From contig RFSL01000012.1 of assembly GCA_009923965.1 (NCBI GenBank), positions 1-13,319 on the forward strand: DNA of 13,319 nt, written 5' to 3'. Below the pieces are notes generated by a model. That model made no database searches, was not told the origin of the DNA, and was given only the letters and a program-made list of their open reading frames with translations. Source of the DNA: Flavobacteriia bacterium (GTDB lineage: Bacteria > Bacteroidota > Bacteroidia > Flavobacteriales_D > Crocinitomicaceae). Position numbers and translations under genes: made by a program. Below are positions 6,335-13,319 of the stretch, in pieces (the stretch's first letter is position 1; the number at the start of each line of letters is the position of its first letter).

Positions 6335-9151
6335 TTAGCGAGATAAATGCATATTTCTTTCAGAATAAATTTTCGTAAAAAATGGATCCTTTAAATCCTT
6401 AATAAAACGAATAGCTTCACCTGTAGATTTCATTTCAGGCCCGAGTTCTTTTTTGACATCTGGGAACTTTTCGTAAGAAAAAACTGGGATTTTAATTGCA
6501 TACCCTTCTTTTCTTGGATTGAATGTAAAGTCTGTCACCTTATTTACTCCAAGCATCACTTTCGTAGCATAATTCACATACGGTTCATCGTATGCTTTCG
6601 CAATAAATGGAACCGTTCGTGAAGCCCGAGGATTTGCTTCAATGACATATACTTTATCATCCTTTATAGCAAACTGAATATTAATTAATCCTACTGTTCT
6701 AAGTTCAATGGCTATTTTATGTGTAATATCTTTAATTTGAGTCATTACAAAATCCCCTAAGTTATATGGAGGCAATAATGCATAGGAATCTCCAGAATGA
6801 ATTCCAGCAGGTTCGATGTGCTGCATAATGCCAATAATATAAACATTTTCCCCATCACATATTGCATCCGCTTCAGCTTCAATTGCTCCACCAAGAAAGT
6901 GGTCTAATAAAATCTGATTATTTCCCATTTCATTGATAATATCAATTACGTGGTACTCTAATTCTTCTTTATTAATCACGATTTTCATTTTCTGACCACC
7001 CAAAACATAAGAAGGCCGAACCAACAAAGGAAAACCAAGTTCATCTGATAGTTCAAGCGCTTGTTCTGCATTCTGTACAATTCCATACTGAGGAAATGGA
7101 ATATTATTTGCTTCCAACATTTTTGAAAAACGACCGCGATCTTCAGCTAAATCTAGTGCTTCAAAACTTGTGCCCATAATTTTTATTCCAAAGCGACTTA
7201 ATTTCTCCGCTAGTTTGAGAGCTGTTTGTCCACCAAGTTGCACAATTACACCCTCCGGTTTTTCGTGTTGGATTATATCATAAATATGTTCCCAAAATAC
7301 AGGCTCAAAATACAATTTATCTGCTGTATCAAAATCTGTAGAAACCGTTTCGGGATTACAATTTATCATGATGGTTTCATAACCACATTCTTTGGCAGCA
7401 AGAACACCATGAACACAGGAATAATCGAATTCTATTCCCTGCCCTATTCTATTTGGACCAGAGCCCAAAATAACAACCTTCTTTTTATCGCTGACAACAC
7501 TTTCATTTTCATATTCAAAAGTCGAATAATAATAAGGAGTTTTTGCATCAAATTCAGCAGCGCAGGTATCTACTAATTTATATACACGCTGAATTCCCAT
7601 TTCAGTTCTTTTTGTATAAACTTGAGATTCTAAGCAGCGCAATAAATGAGCTATTTGTCGATCGGCATATCCTTTTTGCTTTGCATCGAATAATAAATCT
7701 TTTGGAATTGTATTTATAGCATATTTTTCAATGACATCTTCCAATTTAATAAGGTCCTCGATTTGTTTTAAAAACCAAATATCAATTTTTGTTTTTTCAA
7801 CAATTGTTTTAAACGGAATTCCCAATTTAATCGCATCATAAATATGAAAGAGCCTATTCCAACTTGCGTGTTCCAAACTTTCTAAAATCTCCGTTTGATT
7901 TGTCAATTCTCTTCCATCAGCACCCAATCCATTGCGGTTTATTTCTAACGATTGACAAGCTTTCTGAAGTGCCTCTTGAAAAGATCGACCAATTCCCATT
8001 ACTTCACCAACGGATTTCATTTGCAAACCAAGCTCGCGATTTGTCCCAGGAAATTTATTGAAATTCCAACGTGGAATCTTCACGATAACATAATCCAATG
8101 TTGGCTCAAATAAGGCCGAAGTAGTTTTCGTAATTTGATTACTCAATTCATCCAAGTGATAACCTATCGCTAATTTTGAGGCGATTTTTGCAATCGGATA
8201 ACCTGTAGCTTTTGAGGCCAAAGCAGATGAACGAGAAACACGAGGATTAATCTCTATGGCAATAATATCCTCATTTACATCTGGTGAAACAGCAAATTGA
8301 ACATTACAACCACCGGCAAAATTTCCAATCGAGCGCATCATTTTGATTGCCATATCACGCATTCTTTGGAAAGTAGTGTCAGAAAGTGTCATTGCTGGAG
8401 CAACAGTAATTGAATCGCCCGTATGAATTCCCATCGGGTCAAAATTTTCAATAGAGCAAATAATCACAACATTGTCATTGGAATCTCTCAATAATTCTAA
8501 TTCAAATTCCTTCCAACCTAAAAGCGCTTTATCAATCATTACTTCGTGAATCGGTGACAATTGCAAGCCTCTTTCGAGTAAGCCATCAAATAGTTTTGGA
8601 TCGTGAACAATTGAAGCTCCTGCCCCGCCCAAAGTAAAGGAAGCACGAATACAAAGTGGAAAACCAAATTCTTGAGCAACTTCTTTTCCCTCCAAAAACG
8701 AACGTGCAGTTGACTGTGGAGCCATTGGAATTCCGATTTTTAACATTAATTCACGAAATTCTTCTCTATTTTCAGTAATTTCTATAGCTTTTATATCAAC
8801 ACCAATAATTTTCACACCGTATTCCTCCCAAATCCCCATCTCATCGCATTTAATGCATAGATTTAAAGCAGTTTGTCCACCCATTGTTGGAAGTACCGCA
8901 TCAATCTTGTGATTCTTTAGAATTTGAATAATACTTTCCGGCTCTAAGGGTTGCAAATAAATATTATCTGCAACAACCTTATCGGTCATAATTGTCGCAG
9001 GATTTGAATTTATCAATGTTACTTCTATTCCTTCCTCTCTCAAAGATCTGGAAGCTTGAGAACCAGCATAATCAAATTCACAGGCTTGTCCAATAATAAT
9101 TGGACCGCTCCCAATGATAAGAACGGATTTTATAGAAGAATCTTTTGGCAT
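6335..9151 (-). CDS. carB: Carbamoyl-phosphate synthase large subunit, lacking the allosteric domain
   Basis: This is the synthetase subunit making carbamoyl phosphate from ammonia (delivered by CarA), bicarbonate and ATP for arginine and pyrimidine synthesis. Two duplicated ATP-grasp halves are clear. The first half has GSGPIIIGQACEFDYAGSQA (14-33), NPATIMTDKVVAD (50-62), TLGGAGAS (173-180) and IEINPRVSRSSALASKATGYP (299-319). The second half has GSGPNRIGQGIEFDY (563-577), NPETVSTDFDTADKLYFEP (599-617), VRPSYVLGGQ (711-720) and VIEANPRASRTVPF (836-849). An oligomerisation-like segment lies between them (about 410-550). The protein ends at 938, shortly after GPEMKSTGEA (904-913). Escherichia coli CarB continues through a roughly 140-residue MGS-like allosteric domain to 1073 residues. 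Nothing downstream encodes that domain, so this is a natural short form rather than a frameshift. carA is not in the window. It has its own promoter upstream. Confidence 0.97.
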   Translation of the reverse strand: MPKDSSIKSVLIIGSGPIIIGQACEFDYAGSQASRSLREEGIEVTLINSNPATIMTDKVVADNIYLQPLEPESIIQILKNHKIDAVLPTMGGQTALNLCIKCDEMGIWEEYGVKIIGVDIKAIEITENREEFRELMLKIGIPMAPQSTARSFLEGKEVAQEFGFPLCIRASFTLGGAGASIVHDPKLFDGLLERGLQLSPIHEVMIDKALLGWKEFELELLRDSNDNVVIICSIENFDPMGIHTGDSITVAPAMTLSDTTFQRMRDMAIKMMRSIGNFAGGCNVQFAVSPDVNEDIIAIEINPRVSRSSALASKATGYPIAKIASKLAIGYHLDELSNQITKTTSALFEPTLDYVIVKIPRWNFNKFPGTNRELGLQMKSVGEVMGIGRSFQEALQKACQSLEINRNGLGADGRELTNQTEILESLEHASWNRLFHIYDAIKLGIPFKTIVEKTKIDIWFLKQIEDLIKLEDVIEKYAINTIPKDLLFDAKQKGYADRQIAHLLRCLESQVYTKRTEMGIQRVYKLVDTCAAEFDAKTPYYYSTFEYENESVVSDKKKVVILGSGPNRIGQGIEFDYSCVHGVLAAKECGYETIMINCNPETVSTDFDTADKLYFEPVFWEHIYDIIQHEKPEGVIVQLGGQTALKLAEKLSRFGIKIMGTSFEALDLAEDRGRFSKMLEANNIPFPQYGIVQNAEQALELSDELGFPLLVRPSYVLGGQKMKIVINKEELEYHVIDIINEMGNNQILLDHFLGGAIEAEADAICDGENVYIIGIMQHIEPAGIHSGDSYALLPPYNLGDFVMTQIKDITHKIAIELRTVGLINIQFAIKDDKVYVIEANPRASRTVPFIAKAYDEPYVNYATKVMLGVNKVTDFTFNPRKEGYAIKIPVFSYEKFPDVKKELGPEMKSTGEAIRFIKDLKDPFFTKIYSERNMHLSR

Positions 9152-9202
9152 AGGGGTTTCAATTTACACTAATTGAAGCGTACGTTCGCTGCAAATTGAA
9201 GA

Positions 9203-9232
9203 CAAATTTAATTGAAATCGATTAAGAAGCAA
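9203..9232 (-). promoter_or_regulatory. Bacteroidota-type promoter of carB
   Basis: On the minus strand, TTG (9230-9232) is followed after 19 bases by TAAATTTG (9203-9210), matching TTG-N19-TAnnTTTG. This gives a leader of roughly 45-50 bases before the carB ATG at 9151. The rest of the 185-base gap up to the ABC exporter stop is very AT-rich, and I see no gene or convincing terminator in it. Confidence 0.6.
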
Positions 9233-9336
9233 GTTAAAATTCGAACTCTTTTTGAACAAAATAAATTAAATTGTTAATTAAATCGAAAAAATAATATATG
9301 CATAGAGTGATAAACAGAAAAAGTCTTTTCAAGAAT

Positions 9337-11151
9337 TTAAATTTCCATTGTCTGCATCGCAACAGACTCTGCATAAAGACCTTTTTTGGCGATTAAATCT
9401 TTATGAGTTCCCGACTCCTTAATTTTACCATCTTGTAAAACTAAAATCTGAGAAGCATTTCGAATTGTTGCTAATCTGTGAGCGATAACTAGAGATGTTC
9501 GACCCTTCATTAAAATCTCCAATGCTTCTTGAACCAATCTTTCAGATTCTGAATCAAGGGCAGAAGTCGCCTCGTCTAAAATTAGAATTACAGGATTCTT
9601 AAGTAAAGCTCTAGCAATGGCAATTCTTTGTTTTTGACCACCAGAAAGTTGAATTCCACGATCTCCAACTTCGGTCAATAAACCCTCTGGAAAGGTTGAA
9701 ATAAATTCCCAAGCATTTGCTTTTTTTGCAGCTTCAATAATTTGTTCTTCTGTAGCACTTGTTAATCCAAAGCGGATATTTTCGAATATGCTTCCTGAAA
9801 ACAATATAACCTCTTGAGGAACAATTGCCATATTTCCCCTCAAATATTCCAAATCGTAGTTATTTATTGGAATGTCGTCAATTAGAATCTCACCACCTGT
9901 ATTGTGATAAAAATTCAGTAACAAACTCGAAATTGTTGACTTTCCAGCGCCACTCGGACCAACAACGGCTACAGTTTGATTCTTTAAAATAGAAAACGAG
10001 ACATCTTGAAGAACAGGAACATCCAAGCGTTGAGGATACGCAAAGGATACATTTTTAAATTCGATCTTTCCTTCAATCAATGATTTTTCTTTCCCCTTAT
10101 TGAGGTCTTTTTCAGATTTTTCTCCGATAATATCCATTAAATTTTCTGTAGCACCAATTGATTTTTGAAGATTTGCGTACATATCTGGAAGAGATCCAAT
10201 TGATGCTCCCATCATAATTGTAAACAAAACAAATTGATAAAAACCTTCACTAGATAAAGTTGGTTTTGCACCTTGCGTCATCAGTAAACCCTGCCAAATA
10301 ATAAAAACGATTGCTCCAAAAAGGCAGAATATAATAAAGGAAACAAAAAGTCCTCTCCAAATTCCACTTCGGACATTTAGATCCCGTGTTTGCTGTGTTG
10401 AAGTCTTGTATTTCGATAGCGTAAACAACTCATTGGTAAAAGATTTAACATTCGTTATCCCCGTAAGTGCTTCCTCGATAATTGAATTTGATTCTGCAGT
10501 AAAATTTTGTGCCTCTTTACTTAACTTACGGATAAATCGACCGAAAAATACAGCGACAATAGCCATAACCGGAACTGTAGCTAACATTATCAAAGCTAAT
10601 TTCCAGGAAATAAAAAACAGAAAAGCAACGCCACCAAAAACAATAATTATCTGTCTAAAGAATTCTGCAATAGTTGTGCGTAATGTCTCTTGAAGCTGAA
10701 CAATATCAGAAGAAACGCGACTTGTAAGTTCACCCACTTTACTTTTGTTGAAAAAATCCATTGGCATATAAACCAGCTTCTCAAATGCATCATTTCTTAT
10801 GTCACGCAAAGCATTTTCTGTAACGTTATTAAATATTACAACCCTTACAAAAGAAAACAAAGCTTGAAAAGCAAATAGAATAAATAAAGACAAAGCAATA
10901 GAATTAATATTTTCCATGCTAATAAAATCAATAGTGCCAGAACTAGTGTTTTTTGAGCCACTAGCTCCTAGCAATTTTCCCATTAAATAGGGAAAAACTA
11001 AACCTGCAGAAGTTGATAAAACCAGAAATACCCAACCAATAAAATAAACAAAAGCATAGGGCTTAAGATACGAAAAGATTCCCTTCGCTTTTCTATAGCT
11101 ATCCGTTGTCAATTTAACTTTTTCAGTTTTTTCTTTCTTAGGAGATAACAT
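9337..11151 (-). CDS. ABC exporter half-transporter, fused permease and ATPase (MsbA-like)
   Basis: This 604-residue protein has the classic half-exporter design. A transmembrane domain (about 30-330) has six likely helices, including 35-57, 85-107, 165-182, 185-205, 266-290 and 304-320. A nucleotide-binding domain follows (about 362-600). ATPase motifs are complete: Walker A GPSGAGKST (398-406), Q-loop Gln446 in VPQEVILFSGS, signature LSGGQKQR (502-509), Walker B VILILDEATS (521-530) and the H-loop His558 in IAHRL. It should form a homodimer in the inner membrane and export a lipid or hydrophobic compound. MsbA-like lipid A core flipping is possible, but the substrate cannot be assigned from sequence. 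The start at 11151 is the first in-frame ATG after the divergent intergenic region. It is divergent from rpmH, with 138 bases between start codons. Confidence 0.92.
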   Translation of the reverse strand: MLSPKKEKTEKVKLTTDSYRKAKGIFSYLKPYAFVYFIGWVFLVLSTSAGLVFPYLMGKLLGASGSKNTSSGTIDFISMENINSIALSLFILFAFQALFSFVRVVIFNNVTENALRDIRNDAFEKLVYMPMDFFNKSKVGELTSRVSSDIVQLQETLRTTIAEFFRQIIIVFGGVAFLFFISWKLALIMLATVPVMAIVAVFFGRFIRKLSKEAQNFTAESNSIIEEALTGITNVKSFTNELFTLSKYKTSTQQTRDLNVRSGIWRGLFVSFIIFCLFGAIVFIIWQGLLMTQGAKPTLSSEGFYQFVLFTIMMGASIGSLPDMYANLQKSIGATENLMDIIGEKSEKDLNKGKEKSLIEGKIEFKNVSFAYPQRLDVPVLQDVSFSILKNQTVAVVGPSGAGKSTISSLLLNFYHNTGGEILIDDIPINNYDLEYLRGNMAIVPQEVILFSGSIFENIRFGLTSATEEQIIEAAKKANAWEFISTFPEGLLTEVGDRGIQLSGGQKQRIAIARALLKNPVILILDEATSALDSESERLVQEALEILMKGRTSLVIAHRLATIRNASQILVLQDGKIKESGTHKDLIAKKGLYAESVAMQTMEI

Positions 11152-11166
11152 TCATGATATTTATCA

Positions 11167-11174
11167 CAAAAATA
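11167..11174 (-). promoter_or_regulatory. Possible -7 element of the ABC exporter promoter
   Basis: On the minus strand TATTTTTG fits TAnnTTTG and lies 15 bases before the exporter ATG at 11151. No TTG/TTTG is found at the expected upstream distance, so this is a weak or half-site promoter call. Confidence 0.35.
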
Positions 11175-11223
11175 GTGTGGTTTATTGGTATTGCGGTAAT
11201 TTTAAATAAAAATTTAAAAAGAA

Positions 11224-11253
11224 TTTGTTTTAAACAAAATTTTACTATATTTG
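11224..11253 (+). promoter_or_regulatory. Bacteroidota-type promoter of rpmH
   Basis: TTTG (11224-11227) is followed after 18 bases by TATATTTG (11246-11253), a full match to the TAnnTTTG element. The predicted start near 11258 gives a leader of about 32 bases. No Shine-Dalgarno sequence is visible before the ATG (AAGTTAAAATC), as is usual in this phylum. Such a strong match fits a ribosomal protein gene. Confidence 0.7.
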
Positions 11254-11289
11254 CAACCTCAAATTTAGCGACAATATTAAGTTAAAATC

Positions 11290-11448
11290 ATGAAAAGAAC
11301 ATTTCAACCATCCGTAAGAAAAAGAAGAAATAAGCACGGCTTTCGCAGCAGAATGGCATCAAAAAATGGTCGTCGAGTTCTTGCATCACGTCGCAAAAAA
11401 GGAAGAAAGAAATTAACAGTTTCTGATGAACCGATGCACAAAAGATAG
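11290..11448 (+). CDS. rpmH: 50S ribosomal protein L34
   Basis: This 52-residue, strongly basic protein begins [18 protein letters not shown] and continues with [19 protein letters not shown], the unmistakable L34 pattern. About 40% of residues are Arg or Lys. The family is normally 44-54 residues, so it is full length, with a short [12 protein letters not shown] tail of the kind seen in Bacteroidota. It binds 23S rRNA in the large ribosomal subunit. It is the only complete plus-strand gene here and has a clear promoter upstream (11224-11253) and a terminator 17 bases after the stop, so it is probably a single-gene transcript. Unlike the common arrangement in Proteobacteria and Firmicutes, rnpA and dnaA are not beside it; the neighbours are an ABC exporter and pckA. 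Confidence 0.97.
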   Translation: MKRTFQPSVRKRRNKHGFRSRMASKNGRRVLASRRKKGRKKLTVSDEPMHKR

Positions 11449-11464
11449 AAATTATAAATTATTT

Positions 11465-11493
11465 AAACCTCTTAATTCAAGAGGTTTTTTTTT
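11465..11493 (+). terminator. Intrinsic terminator of rpmH
   Basis: A 9-bp perfect stem (AAACCTCTT at 11465-11473 with its complement at 11479-11487) encloses a five-base loop, and the right arm runs into an unbroken T tract reaching 11493. It lies just past the rpmH stop. Confidence 0.88.
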
Positions 11494-11553
11494 GACATAA
11501 ATTTTTTGAGAATATTTGCTGGATTTAAATAAGAGAGCTAGTCAAAAAACCTC
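11481..11553. repeat. Inverted repeat linking the rpmH terminator and the pckA 3' end
   Basis: GAGG, nine T and GAC at 11481-11496 is mirrored by GTC, six A and CCTC at 11541-11553. The right copy overlaps the pckA stop codon (11552-11554) and the left copy contains the right arm of the rpmH terminator. In the pckA transcript the two arms could pair across a loop of about 44 bases, giving a possible 3'-end structure. The rest of the 103-base gap between the two genes shows nothing else. Confidence 0.4.
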
Positions 11554-13165
11554 AATTTGCAAGCACTTTGGGGGAAGCTGCTAAAATATCACTGCTTGTT
11601 CCCTCTGCAAATTTCTCGAAATTCTTTACAAATTTCGCTGCTAAACCATTTGCTGTTCGATCATATTGATCTTTGTCAAACCATGTATTTCTTGGATTCA
11701 ATAATTCAGAAGGCACTCCATCACAAGAACTTGGAAATGCCAAATCAAATACAGGCAAGGCCTCAAAATGAACACCATCTAATTTTCCTGTTAATGCCGC
11801 TGTAATCATTGCACGAGTATAAGAAAGCTTCATGCGACTTCCGACACCATAAGAACCTCCTGACCACCCAGTATTTAACAACCAAACATTTATATTAGCG
11901 CTATCTAATTTTTCACCCAATAATTCAGCATATTTAGCCGGATGTAAAGGGAGGAATGCAGCACCAAATCCAGCAGAGAAAGTGGTTGTTGGTTCAGTTA
12001 CGCCAACTTCAGTTCCTGCAACTTTAGCTGTATAGCCCGACATAAAATGATACATTGCTTGTGCTTTTGTAAGTTTTGAAATTGGAGGTAAAACACCAAA
12101 GGCATCTGCAGTTAGAAAAAATATATTTTTCGGTGCAGCTCCAATTGATGGCACAGCTATATTATCGATAAAATTTATAGGATAAGAAACCCGAGTATTT
12201 TCAGTAATTGTATTATCAGTATAATCAGGAGTTGAGGACTCAGTTTCGAAACCAATATTTTCTAACAAAGCACCAAATTTAATCGCATCATAGATTTGCG
12301 GCTCTTTTTCCCGCGTTAAATCTATCGTTTTTGCATAACAACCACCCTCAAAATTAAATACAGTATCGTCACTCCAACCATGTTCATCATCACCAATTAA
12401 GCGGCGATTTGGATCGGAAGACAAGGTAGTTTTTCCTGTTCCAGATAAGCCGAAAAAGATTGCTGTATCGCCATTCTGTCCGATATTTGCTGAACAATGC
12501 ATTGATAAAACATTTTTTTCGTGTGGCAATAAAAAATTTAATGCGGAAAATATTCCTTTTTTAATTTCACCAGTATAGCCAGTTCCACCAATCAAAATCA
12601 TTTTTTTTGTGAAGTTCAAAACCGCAAAATTATGCTGTCTTGTACCATCAATTGCTGGATCAGCTTTAAAACTCGGCACGCAAACAATATGCCAGTCTGG
12701 AATAAAATTTTGAAGCTCATCACTAGTAGGCCGAAGAAACATATTGTATGCAAATAAATTTGACCAAGCAAATTCAGAAACAACCCGAATATTTAATCTA
12801 AATTTTTCATCTGCACAGGCGTTTGTATCTCGAACATAAACATCTTTCTCTACCAAAAAACTTTTCATTCGAGTATAAAGAGCGTCAAATCTCTCAGGAG
12901 AAAATCCAATATTTATATCGCCCCACCAAACTGCTTTTTCAGTAATTTCATCCCTCACAATAAATCGGTCTTTTGGAGAACGACCTGTAAATTCACCTGT
13001 ATCAATAGCAAGAGCACCAGTATCGGTTAGCATTCCATCCCCAGTAATAATACAATCCTCTATTAATTCAGAAGGCGAAAGATTCCAAAATTGCTGCCCT
13101 AAACCAGTTAAGCCAATAGATTTTTTTAAATCATTGTTTACTCCATATTTTCCAATTAACTCCAT
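11552..13165 (-). CDS. pckA: Phosphoenolpyruvate carboxykinase (ATP)
   Basis: This 537-residue protein is the usual length for the ATP-dependent family. It interconverts oxaloacetate plus ATP and PEP plus carbon dioxide plus ADP in the cytoplasm, at the entry to gluconeogenesis. Visible signatures are TGEFTGRSPKDRFIV (56-70, with the substrate-binding Arg62), the lysine region GEIKKGIFS (199-207), MHCSANIG with metal-ligand His223, the P-loop GLSGTGKTTLSSDPNR (239-254), the metal-binding LIGDDEHGW (256-264) followed by NFEGGCYAKTI (271-281), and RVSYPI (325-330). All key catalytic residues appear intact. The start at 13165 gives the expected MELIGKYGV N-terminus. It is convergent with rpmH, ending 103 bases from the rpmH stop. 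A single TAnnTTTG element lies about 40 bases upstream. Confidence 0.97.
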   Translation of the reverse strand: MELIGKYGVNNDLKKSIGLTGLGQQFWNLSPSELIEDCIITGDGMLTDTGALAIDTGEFTGRSPKDRFIVRDEITEKAVWWGDINIGFSPERFDALYTRMKSFLVEKDVYVRDTNACADEKFRLNIRVVSEFAWSNLFAYNMFLRPTSDELQNFIPDWHIVCVPSFKADPAIDGTRQHNFAVLNFTKKMILIGGTGYTGEIKKGIFSALNFLLPHEKNVLSMHCSANIGQNGDTAIFFGLSGTGKTTLSSDPNRRLIGDDEHGWSDDTVFNFEGGCYAKTIDLTREKEPQIYDAIKFGALLENIGFETESSTPDYTDNTITENTRVSYPINFIDNIAVPSIGAAPKNIFFLTADAFGVLPPISKLTKAQAMYHFMSGYTAKVAGTEVGVTEPTTTFSAGFGAAFLPLHPAKYAELLGEKLDSANINVWLLNTGWSGGSYGVGSRMKLSYTRAMITAALTGKLDGVHFEALPVFDLAFPSSCDGVPSELLNPRNTWFDKDQYDRTANGLAAKFVKNFEKFAEGTSSDILAASPKVLAN

Positions 13166-13203
13166 AGTTTAAATTCTAAGTAAATGCTATCAATTAATAC
13201 TTG

Positions 13204-13211
13204 CAAAAGTA
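13204..13211 (-). promoter_or_regulatory. Possible -7 element of the pckA promoter
   Basis: On the minus strand TACTTTTG fits TAnnTTTG and would give a leader of about 33-35 bases. A matching TTG at the expected upstream spacing is not seen, so the call rests on the -7 element and position. The remaining upstream DNA to the window end is AT-rich, with no gene recognised. Confidence 0.4.
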
Positions 13212-13319
13212 CAATTATCACACTAAAAAAAAGATTTAAAATTCAGATTTTTCCAACAAATCAAATTTAGATTGTTAACAAATTAATTTGCTTAACTCTC
13301 AAAAGATTTGTATATTAAG

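Noticed and set aside
6258..6340. Frameshifted or detached CarB allosteric domain
   Set aside because: The 77-base gap is too short and encodes nothing like an MGS domain. It is followed directly by the polyprenyl synthetase promoter and gene.
7226..7576. Plus-strand open frame of 116 codons inside carB
   Set aside because: It lies entirely antisense to strongly conserved CarB coding sequence and has no recognisable domain or promoter. The same applies to the other plus-strand frames inside dnaG, the exporter, the hydrolase, the transporter and pckA.
11152..11460. Possible chromosomal origin near rpmH, since rpmH neighbours dnaA/oriC in many bacteria
   Set aside because: No dnaA, rnpA or cluster of DnaA boxes is present. 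The only near-box is a single TTATCACA at 11161-11168. The flanking exporter and pckA do not suggest an origin.
13272..13289. Palindromes TTGTTAACAA and AAATTAATTT upstream of pckA as an operator
   Set aside because: They are short, AT-rich, about 110 bases from the start codon and behind the predicted promoter. There is no second copy, so nothing distinguishes them from chance.

Overview
This window looks like a chromosomal segment of a Bacteroidota species, probably near the Flavobacteriales. Three things suggest this. The DNA is AT-rich, and several genes are preceded by the Bacteroidota sigma-type promoter signature (TTG or TTTG, about 18-20 bases, then TAnnTTTG) with no clear Shine-Dalgarno sequences. 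CarB ends before the allosteric domain, and DnaG has a degenerate zinc finger; from memory, both traits occur in flavobacterial lineages. The placement comes from reading the sequence only, not from a database search.

Layout. Bases 1-2912 hold the 3' end of a membrane acyltransferase-like gene (+), a perfect hairpin that can terminate transcription from both sides, a bile acid:sodium symporter-family transporter (-), an 8-unit tandem heptamer repeat, and a secreted PhoPQ-related alpha/beta hydrolase (-). Bases 2916-6257 hold a tightly packed minus-strand unit in the order polyprenyl synthetase, MORN-type lipoprotein, DNA primase dnaG, with the hydrolase gene following after only 3 bases. Its promoter sits almost on the first start codon. 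Bases 6335-9151 are carB with its own promoter. Bases 9337-11151 are an MsbA-like ABC exporter half-transporter. Divergent from the exporter is a small gene that is easy to miss, rpmH (ribosomal protein L34, 52 aa, + strand, 11290-11448), with a clear promoter and terminator. Bases 11552-13165 are pckA (ATP-type PEP carboxykinase) on the minus strand, convergent with rpmH.

How the genes relate. The right-hand 10 kb is housekeeping: gluconeogenesis (pckA), translation (rpmH), envelope export (ABC exporter), arginine/pyrimidine precursor synthesis (carB), isoprenoid chains (polyprenyl synthetase) and replication priming (dnaG). The left 2.9 kb is accessory (transport, a secreted hydrolase, a membrane acyltransferase). 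It is visibly richer in G+C: about 40% on hand-counted sample lines, against about 33% for the rest. That step falls at the dnaG stop codon.

I found no dramatic new system, CRISPR array, transposase, tRNA or phage gene. The points most worth a second look are the primase that has lost three of four zinc ligands, the composition step at the dnaG/hydrolase junction, the heptamer repeat, the allosteric-domain-less CarB, and a possibly leaderless polyprenyl synthetase transcript. No gene-free stretch exceeds about 185 bases.
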